A stretch of DNA of 38,775 bases, taken from DATMTS01 sp035564555. GTDB lineage: Bacteria; Actinomycetota; Actinomycetes; Actinomycetales; Microbacteriaceae. The DNA lies in contig DATMTS010000087.1 in NCBI GenBank assembly GCA_035564555.1, positions 1-38,775 on the forward strand, in the 5' to 3' direction. Positions 32,720-38,775 of the stretch are shown here, piece by piece (the stretch's first letter is position 1; each line of letters opens with the position of its first letter). The notes under the pieces are model-generated. The model searched no databases. It saw only the letters and a list, made by a program, of their open reading frames with translations, and was not told where the DNA came from. The position numbers and the translations under genes are program-made.

Positions 32720-35554
32720 TCAACGCGCACCAGCGAGTCCGGTCGGATTCCACGAATCTCTGGCAGCACGTAAGGTCAGCGGGTTACCCACTCTGGAGGA
32801 GCGTCCGCTGGCGATATTGAGAGCGAACGCGATGCCTGCTCTTCCCATAAAGAGGGAATCGGAAAGATCAAGTGCGCTGATGGTCGTCTCGTGAGTCGCA
32901 AGTAGGTACTCGTCCCGGAGTACCCGCGCGTGGTTTTGAGTGCACGGGTGGTTTGGGCCAAGGAGCTCGGCTGCAGCGACCACAGCGCCAGCCCGCCCAT
33001 GACAGAGTGTCAGGTCGCGCACCGGTGAGGAGGCCTGCCACGCCCTCAAGTCGGACTCATCCGTCATCCCTGACGGCACACCGTCGGCCAACAAGATACC
33101 CGCGGCACCATGACACCAGGCGTCCAGGAGCCGCGCGTTGACGTTCGGGCGGCGGTCCTCCCATCTGGCCGCCCCGATCCGCAAGCTTTCCTGGCTCGCG
33201 GCGGCACCATCTGCGAGGCGCCGAGCCATTTCCAATTCGGGCCAACTCTTCGCAGCTAAGACGACACCGGCCGCCCCGTGTGCGAGACCTCCCCAGGGCT
33301 CCTCGCCCGGCTCTGCCTGCCACCACAGTTGCGACCGTTCCGCCTGGGGAAGGCGAAGCTCATAGAGATGGTCACACAGCTTTCGGGCCGCGCCGCGACT
33401 GGAGAATCCCTTGAGCAGATCGGTGTCGCGAAGCCGAGACAGCAGCAGGATTAGCCCAGCGTCTCCCGAGAGCAGATCCCAGGCGGAGTTTGATGTCGCG
33501 AGCTCGACGCACGACTCAATGAGGTCCACGACGAAGTCCCGGACTTCCAGGCGATTCAGGAGCCCCGCATCGGCGAGTATCCAAGCGGCGTAGGCGGCGC
33601 CCGCCGCACCAGAATAGACACCGAAGCGCTCGACCAACCGCAGCCAATCGCCAGCGTGAGCCAAGCAGTCTAGTCCGGCTTCACGCGCCATCTCCGAATA
33701 GTCATCGTTGTCGGAGTTGGCGCCGGCCAGCAGCGCGAGAATGGTTCCCGGAACGCCGTTGTAGAGATCGTATGCCGCCTCCCGGACATCAAAGCCTCCG
33801 GAACCGCTGGTCTCCAAGTTTTGCCACGCCACGTGTAGAGGGGTTTGATCTCCTCCAATGGGTAGCCACGCTGACTCGGTCACCGCCGACAGAATGCTAT
33901 GCGCCAGCTCCTGCTTCGATCCTGGCTCGTCGTCGAGGTCTGACGCGACGTTCGGAACCATTGAAGGGGCAACAGCAACCAGAGACTGCGTCAGGGACCG
34001 CCTCTCCAGTCGACGGTGGCGTTCGCTTTGAAGCTCCTTCATCCGCAGCTCCAAATTATGTTTGGCGGTGACCGCCAGGGCGCCCGCAGCGGCACCGTCG
34101 GGGCCATGAAGGGATTCGCTGTTCCAGCGGGTTTCAAAGATGGGGATATAGCCACGTGACAGCATGCTCAGTTCTGCTTGTCCTGCTCCGCTCAGCGGAT
34201 CGTCACCACTGCGGCGGACCAGGTCCGCAATTCGAAGCGCGAATGCCTCCGGGTCGATAAGAAGTCGCGGGTGAAACACCCGACGCTGGATGTCCACATA
34301 GAACTGCGTTGGCTTCCTCACCAGGCGAATACGAAGCCGGGGACCAGACTCCTCCGCTTGCTCGGAGAGTTGGCCAACCATCGCGGCTAAACCCGCCTGA
34401 CAATCAGCGAACCCACTCTGGAACAACCCGTACCGCTCAGCACTGCGTAGGATCCGCGAGCTAAAGACCGAGTTCTCCGAGGGCTTCCCCGCGAAATCCA
34501 GCCTGGCAACGTCCGTTCCATCGCCCACCACGACGTGCATCCGCGCCGGAAACGGATCCTGGTTCTCGGACAACGGGCTCCAGCCAAGGACATACGGGTG
34601 GTCAGCGTCGATGGTTGGTAGCAGGGCCACTCTCGACAACGGTGCACGCAAAACAACATCAGAATCGTCGACCGCGCCAGCGTCAGCCCTACTCGCGGCC
34701 ACCGGCGAAAAGCAGCACTCCAGGTCAACCGGGACCGGCCCACGCTCGCACGTGATGAAGTTCTCGAAATGCATATCGAGAATGTTCAAGTAATGGCAAA
34801 CAGCCAACCATGCCCCGTACTCATACGCGGTCGCGTCGCTATCGGAACGATCCACCGGCTGAAGGTGCTCGGAAATCGCGTACCCGCCGTACTCCGTGGT
34901 CATCGCCACCGACAGTGGGTGGCGGAGGGAGGCGTTGAGCGTCGCCAATATGCCCTGGAGGTAAGACTCTGCTGCCGTGCGATGCTTGACCACGCAGCGT
35001 CGCCCGTCGTCGAACGCGACGAACGCGCCCTGCCGCCCGCGCTCGTGAACATCACCGATGAACTCGATCGAACGGATCACCGCCCCAGCGAAGTCCGTCC
35101 CGTTGGCCAGCGCTTCACTGATGTTCTGAGCGGACTCGACATAATGACCCAACTGTTCAACAAGGAAGGCGCCGAGAACCGGATACTTCTGCAACAGGTA
35201 GTGTCTGTATTCCGGTGTCCCGACAGCCGCCACAAACGATGCGAATCGCTGATGAGGCGTTTCACCCACAAGCAGTCGATCCTCGCGGGCCAGATTGAGT
35301 TCGAGCACGAGGGTACGCAAGAAGAGGTGCTGTTGCCTAACAAAAGCACCGACGACGCCCTCGGCGATCGCCGCATCCAAAACCGGGTACTCGGTAGTTA
35401 GCATTGCGCGAACCAGGGCCGTAACGCCGTCGGCGCCGAGGGCAGAAGCTGAGAACCACCGACTCTCGCCCGAGGGAATCTCGCCGAAAGCAGCTGACGG
35501 GGGCGTCATTTCTGCGCGGCTGATAACGGAAGGCGAAAGTGTGGGCTCGCTCAC
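32720..35554 (-). CDS. lanM: Class II lanthipeptide synthetase LanM
   Basis: About 944 residues. The N-terminal dehydratase (DUF4135, kinase-like) shows GDVHERGRQGAFVAF, a VKHR lysine motif and DMHFENF followed by VPVDLECCFSP. The C-terminal cyclase is LanC-like, with LAHGAAGVV and zinc ligands Cys814 (WCHG), Cys851 and His852 (LCHG). It phosphorylates and eliminates Ser/Thr, then adds Cys thiols. The open frame begins at TTG 35584, but GTG 35552-35554 is preferred because AGGGACGG lies just before it. G+C is low: 26 of 60 bases at 34741-34800. First gene of the cluster, upstream of the precursor. Confidence 0.94.
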   Translation of the reverse strand: MSEPTLSPSVISRAEMTPPSAAFGEIPSGESRWFSASALGADGVTALVRAMLTTEYPVLDAAIAEGVVGAFVRQQHLFLRTLVLELNLAREDRLLVGETPHQRFASFVAAVGTPEYRHYLLQKYPVLGAFLVEQLGHYVESAQNISEALANGTDFAGAVIRSIEFIGDVHERGRQGAFVAFDDGRRCVVKHRTAAESYLQGILATLNASLRHPLSVAMTTEYGGYAISEHLQPVDRSDSDATAYEYGAWLAVCHYLNILDMHFENFITCERGPVPVDLECCFSPVAASRADAGAVDDSDVVLRAPLSRVALLPTIDADHPYVLGWSPLSENQDPFPARMHVVVGDGTDVARLDFAGKPSENSVFSSRILRSAERYGLFQSGFADCQAGLAAMVGQLSEQAEESGPRLRIRLVRKPTQFYVDIQRRVFHPRLLIDPEAFALRIADLVRRSGDDPLSGAGQAELSMLSRGYIPIFETRWNSESLHGPDGAAAGALAVTAKHNLELRMKELQSERHRRLERRSLTQSLVAVAPSMVPNVASDLDDEPGSKQELAHSILSAVTESAWLPIGGDQTPLHVAWQNLETSGSGGFDVREAAYDLYNGVPGTILALLAGANSDNDDYSEMAREAGLDCLAHAGDWLRLVERFGVYSGAAGAAYAAWILADAGLLNRLEVRDFVVDLIESCVELATSNSAWDLLSGDAGLILLLSRLRDTDLLKGFSSRGAARKLCDHLYELRLPQAERSQLWWQAEPGEEPWGGLAHGAAGVVLAAKSWPELEMARRLADGAAASQESLRIGAARWEDRRPNVNARLLDAWCHGAAGILLADGVPSGMTDESDLRAWQASSPVRDLTLCHGRAGAVVAAAELLGPNHPCTQNHARVLRDEYLLATHETTISALDLSDSLFMGRAGIAFALNIASGRSSRVGNPLTLRAARDSWNPTGLAGAR

Positions 35555-35590
35555 TGAAACCGTCCCTACGATTGGCGCTGTCAATCATTT

Positions 35591-35608
35591 GCGATATCGG
35601 CCTATCGC
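35591..35608. promoter_or_regulatory. Inverted repeat upstream of lanM
   Basis: GCGATA (35591-35596) and TATCGC (35603-35608) around a 6-base spacer; the first ten bases also form the perfect palindrome GCGATATCGC. It lies about 40 bases before the lanM start in a 250-base gap. A minus-strand TTGACG lies just upstream (35617-35622), so the repeat may sit in the promoter. No regulator gene is visible in the cluster. Confidence 0.35.
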
Positions 35609-35806
35609 ACGCACGACGTCAAACGCAAGGCCCGACACTGTGGACCGCTCCGAACGCAGCAGTTCCCCACGGTCCCCACCCAGCGCGGCCGAACGTCGCG
35701 AGCGCACCTAAACGGCCGGAATCATCTTCAGTCATTGGCGTTCAGGTAGCCGCCACGCAGCGCTGCCAAAAAGCCGCCACCGAAAGCTGCTACTCACACA
35801 TCGAAC

Positions 35807-36151
35807 GTGCCAACTCGTGCCTCAACGAGCCGCCGCGTCGAACTGCGCACGGTGTGGTTCTCCGAGAGGTCCCGCCGGCTTGGCGTCCGCGCGATAGGCG
35901 ACCGCTTCGCGCGCTACCGGGACGAGCTCGATCTCGACTCCCGATTGACGCCGCACTGTCTGCGGGACTCGTATGCGACCCATCTGATCGAGGACGGCCA
36001 CGATCCGGTGTTCGTGCAGCGCCAGCTCGGCCACGTCTATCAGTCCACGACCTCGACCTACACCCACGTCTCGGAAGATTTCGCCAACCGGATGATGCGG
36101 GCGGCGCTGGCGAACGTCCCCGAGCTGAACAACCTGGAGATGACAACATGA
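35807..36151 (+). pseudogene. Truncated tyrosine recombinase (C-terminal catalytic part)
   Basis: 114 residues from GTG 35807. It keeps the C-terminal catalytic box: His50 and Arg53 (HCLRDSYATHL), His76 (LGH) and the nucleophile Tyr85 (TYTHVS). The N-terminal core-binding domain and the part with the first catalytic Arg are missing; a stop at 35747 closes the frame upstream and no matching segment was seen there. Alone it cannot recombine DNA unless another protein supplies the rest. The stop overlaps the start of the next gene (ATGA at 36148-36151). Orphaned by deletion or by the junction of the lanthipeptide segment. Confidence 0.85.
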
Positions 36152-36489
36152 CCGAACTCATCAGCTACGAGTGGCGGCTGCGCGAGCAGATGGCCGCTGT
36201 GGGCATGTTCCATGCCACTGGCCTCATGCCCCAGCTGCAGGCCCGCGGTATCCACCTCTCAGCTAGCCAGGTGCATCGGCTCGTATCCGAGCGACCCGAG
36301 CGGCTGAATCTGCACGTCCTGGTCGCGCTCACCAACATCCTCGGATGCACGGCCGACGACCTCATCATCCCGGTTAAGCTCGGCGCCGCCCAGCACGAGG
36401 TCGAGACGGCGACAGGGACTGACACTGCGACCAGCGCCATCCGCGCCCGCGGGCTCCGACCTCAGCGGGCGCGCCTGACCGACTCGTGA
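36148..36489 (+). CDS. Cro/C1-like helix-turn-helix protein of recombinase module
   Basis: 113 residues. An XRE-type HTH (about 25-70): MPQLQARGIHLSASQVHRLVSERPERLNLHVLVALTNILGCTADDLI, followed by a disordered tail. Coupled to the recombinase fragment before (ATGA) and the integrase-like gene after (GTGA at 36486-36489). The three-gene layout suggests it acts with the recombinases as a regulator or accessory DNA-binding factor. Confidence 0.85.
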   Translation: MTELISYEWRLREQMAAVGMFHATGLMPQLQARGIHLSASQVHRLVSERPERLNLHVLVALTNILGCTADDLIIPVKLGAAQHEVETATGTDTATSAIRARGLRPQRARLTDS

Positions 36490-38126
36490 CGACCGACGCC
36501 GACGGCCGGTGTGTGCTTTGCACCCCGGGACGTCCACCACGACAGCGACTCGCTCTCTGTGCCGATTGCCGCCAAGTCCATGGACCCCAGCTCCTGTCAA
36601 CACTGTCAACCCTGCTTGGCTACCTGATCCCTCGGGCGGGCATTGGCCTGAGTCGGGCGATCGTCACCGCCGCCCCCACTATGCTCGACCGTCTGGAGCT
36701 TCTTGCGGAACTCACCGCCGGGCACCGCTACTCCGGGCCGCGGCCAAGAGTGAAGGTCCTCGATCGGGTGCTCGCCGCGCTGGAGCTGCCGAGCGTGGGT
36801 GAACGCGTCGCCACTGCGCATCCGAGCGGCTCGCGGCCGACATGCGAACATCTCGAGCGGGGCGTGGCCGGGATCGTGCACGATGCCCGGTACTGCGAGT
36901 ACTGCTGGCGTCGGGTTCCTCAGGCGAGACGTCCGTGCGTGCGCTGCGGGCGCCTCGACCACGTCAACCGCGACGGGCTCTGCAAGCCCTGCCGCGCAGC
37001 CGACGCAATCGAGCACCTTTTCGGGCCTGAACTCGAGCGCCGTCGGCCTGATCTGCTGCCGCTGCGCGCACACCTGCAGGCGGCCAAGCCGCGGTACATC
37101 CTCAAGACCCGCGCCGTGCTGGACAAGCTCGAACGCGCGATCAACCTCCAGGCGCCACTCACCCACGACAGCATCGACGCACTCGGAACGCCCGCGGCGA
37201 CCGCGCATGTCCGTTCACTCCTGGTCGCCGTCGGCGTCCTGCCTGTTCGTGACGAGCACGCCGCGAACCTACAGCACTGGGCCGACGTTCAACTCTTCGC
37301 GCTCCCACACCGTGCCGACCAACTCGCCGTCACGGTGTTCATGCGCTGGAACCAGGCACGTCGCCGACGCGTCCCGCACACGACCGTCACGCAGGCGGCC
37401 AACGACAAGCGCGAACTGCGCATCATCCTGGCCTTCATCGCGTTCCTCAACCAGGGTTCTCAGACGGTTGCGACCGCCACCCAGGCCGACCTCGATGCTT
37501 GGATGACCACGGCCGCCGCCGACGCATTCCGCATCCGCGGCTTCGTCAGCTGGTGCGTGAGATCGCGAACCAATCGCGACCTCATCCCGCCGGCCAAGGA
37601 GCGTCAAACCTTCCGAATTGGCGGAACGATCGGCGCTGCCAACGAGACCGCGCTCCAGCGGGCGCTCACCGATCCCTGCCTGGACCCGAGGCTCAAGCTC
37701 GCGGTCGTGCTGATCACCGTCTACGGCATCCGCACACACCGCATCGCGAACCTCCGCCTCCGCGACCTCAGCGCGGCCGGATGCCCCAGAGTCCGCCTTG
37801 CTCGCGATTGGCTCGAACTGCCGCCGGCCGTCACGCCCTGGATTCACTCGATTCAAGCCACCACTCATCGTGTCCGTGGTGCCGGGGAACGTCAAAACGT
37901 ATGGCTGTTTCCCGGATACAGGTACGGGAACCCAGTGAGTCCATCCAGCCTGGCCGCGACTCTCCGCCAACTCGGACTCTCCCCAAGCCGCGCCCACCAG
38001 GCATCATCGGCGAATATCATCAGTCAGGTCCCGCCCGTCGTCGCCGCACGCCTCCTCGGGGTCGCGCTAAGCACCGCCGCCGACTGGCACGGCCTCATCG
38101 TGAACACTCGGACCTCCATGCGCTAA
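36486..38126 (+). CDS. Zinc-finger protein with degenerate tyrosine-recombinase-like C-terminus
   Basis: 546 residues from GTG 36486. The N-terminal third has several CxxC knuckles (Cys9/Cys12, Cys25/Cys28, CEYC, CVRC, CKPC), probably zinc ribbons. The C-terminal part resembles a tyrosine recombinase: LITVYGIRTHRIANLRLRDL fits the first catalytic Arg region, but the H-x-x-R box reads HQAS and the end reads ADWHGL without a clear Tyr. So it is probably not a complete recombinase by itself and may act as a DNA-binding or architectural partner. Usually seen (from memory) beside a recombinase and an HTH gene in actinobacterial mobile elements. Confidence 0.75.
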   Translation: MTTDADGRCVLCTPGRPPRQRLALCADCRQVHGPQLLSTLSTLLGYLIPRAGIGLSRAIVTAAPTMLDRLELLAELTAGHRYSGPRPRVKVLDRVLAALELPSVGERVATAHPSGSRPTCEHLERGVAGIVHDARYCEYCWRRVPQARRPCVRCGRLDHVNRDGLCKPCRAADAIEHLFGPELERRRPDLLPLRAHLQAAKPRYILKTRAVLDKLERAINLQAPLTHDSIDALGTPAATAHVRSLLVAVGVLPVRDEHAANLQHWADVQLFALPHRADQLAVTVFMRWNQARRRRVPHTTVTQAANDKRELRIILAFIAFLNQGSQTVATATQADLDAWMTTAAADAFRIRGFVSWCVRSRTNRDLIPPAKERQTFRIGGTIGAANETALQRALTDPCLDPRLKLAVVLITVYGIRTHRIANLRLRDLSAAGCPRVRLARDWLELPPAVTPWIHSIQATTHRVRGAGERQNVWLFPGYRYGNPVSPSSLAATLRQLGLSPSRAHQASSANIISQVPPVVAARLLGVALSTAADWHGLIVNTRTSMR

Positions 38127-38216
38127 AACCGGCCCGGCCCACGAGGTGACCTGCAGAGCCGCACGGTATTGAGTCCGCTGGCGGCGTGTCGCGCACAATG
38201 ATGTACACCTCAACGG

Positions 38217-38775
38217 TTAGGTCGCGTCTGGCGAGAACCGGTATCCCATTCCGGGTTCGGTGAGAAGGTAGCGCGGGTGGCCGGGTTCCGGCTCCAGCTT
38301 CTTGCGCAGCTGCGCGAGGTACAGCCGTAGGTAACCGGTGTCGCTGGTGTACTGCGGTCCCCACACCTGTGTCAGCAGCGCCTGCCGGGTTACGAGCCGG
38401 CTCGGGTTGCGCAGCAGCACCTCCAGGATCGTCCACTCGGTTGGGGTCAGCCGCACGGTGCCGGTCCCGTCGGGGGTGCGACGGGTCACTTGGCGGCCGG
38501 CCAGGTCGACCGTGACGTCGCCGAACGCGATGATGGGCTCGTCGGGAGTTGCCGTCTGGCGCCGGGTGAGGGCGCGGATCCGGGCCAGCAGTTCGTCTGC
38601 CGCGAACGGCTTCGTGACGTAGTCGTCCGCGCCCGCATCGAGCGCGTCGACCTTGTCGGCGGAGCCGGTGCGTCCGGACACGACCAGGATCGGCACGCTT
38701 GTCCAGCCGCGCAGCCCTTCGATCACCTCGATGCCATTCAGCTCCGGCATCCCGAGGTCGAGCATGACGAGGTCA
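38217..38775 (-). CDS. kdpE: KdpE-type response regulator, N-terminus beyond window
   Basis: C-terminal 186 residues of an OmpR-family response regulator. Within the window are the phospho-acceptor Asp (DLVMLDLGMPE, at the edge), VSGRTG, VTKPFAADELLARI and the winged-helix DNA-binding domain ending YLRLYLAQLRKKLEPEPGHPRYLLTEPGMGYRF, which is close to KdpE. KdpE controls the Kdp high-affinity potassium transporter with sensor KdpD; those genes would lie to the right. Stop TAA at 38217-38219. The name rests on the C-terminal similarity only. Confidence 0.87.
   Translation of the reverse strand, partial: DLVMLDLGMPELNGIEVIEGLRGWTSVPILVVSGRTGSADKVDALDAGADDYVTKPFAADELLARIRALTRRQTATPDEPIIAFGDVTVDLAGRQVTRRTPDGTGTVRLTPTEWTILEVLLRNPSRLVTRQALLTQVWGPQYTSDTGYLRLYLAQLRKKLEPEPGHPRYLLTEPGMGYRFSPDAT

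Noticed and set aside
35539..36489. 316-residue plus-strand frame covering the recombinase fragment
   Set aside because: Only its last part, from ATG 36148, is a real protein (the HTH gene); the rest is an out-of-frame reading of the recombinase fragment.

Overview
The window comes from a high-GC Gram-positive bacterium, most likely an actinobacterium of the Microbacteriaceae type. The evidence is a G+C content near 70 percent through most of the window, frequent GTG and TTG starts, genes joined by 4-base ATGA/GTGA overlaps, a furA-katG pair with a leaderless-looking promoter, and a BioQ-type biotin regulon. The genus cannot be fixed from this sequence.

Layout, left to right. (1) 1-2516: two tandem membrane Ser/Thr protein kinases on the minus strand; the first runs off the window edge inside a 30-bp repeat. 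(2) 2680-5407: catalase-peroxidase katG behind its Fur-family repressor, then a CinA/PncC amidohydrolase at 5561-6046. (3) 6036-12639: a beta-galactoside utilisation locus (LacI regulator, GH42 beta-galactosidase, solute-binding lipoprotein, two permeases) without its own transport ATPase. (4) 12719-20235: a CDP-alcohol phosphotransferase diverging from a seven-gene, overlap-coupled operon (MDR dehydrogenase, zinc-less PTPS-like T-fold protein, GT4 glycosyltransferase, methyltransferase, flippase-like membrane protein, RibD-like reductase, LtaS/sulfatase-fold membrane enzyme). It reads as a pathway for an unknown pterin- or pyrimidine-derived glycosylated, perhaps envelope-linked product, and is the best candidate here for an undescribed system. 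(5) 20311-25869: a small membrane protein, then bioQ divergent from bioY, an AMP-forming ligase, a thiolase-like protein, bioM, bioN and a CHY zinc-finger protein. (6) 25891-28221: a PadR-controlled DrrAB-type ABC exporter with a DUF1048 protein.

(7) 28376-38126 looks like an integrated accessory region. It starts at the 3' half of a tRNA-Ser(GCU) gene whose 5' half is absent, the usual scar of integration into an anticodon loop. Behind it lie a class II lanthipeptide cluster (LanM, a five-cysteine precursor, a very large FtsX-type permease and its ATPase) and a three-gene recombinase module (truncated tyrosine recombinase, HTH protein, zinc-finger integrase-like protein), again joined by 4-base overlaps. 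The lanM stretch is visibly poorer in G+C than the rest. (8) The right edge carries the C-terminal part of a KdpE-type response regulator.

Regulatory sites that could be read directly are a promoter with an overlapping inverted repeat for furA-katG, paired LacI-like operators, two BioQ boxes, a double palindrome in the padR promoter, and a tRNA terminator.
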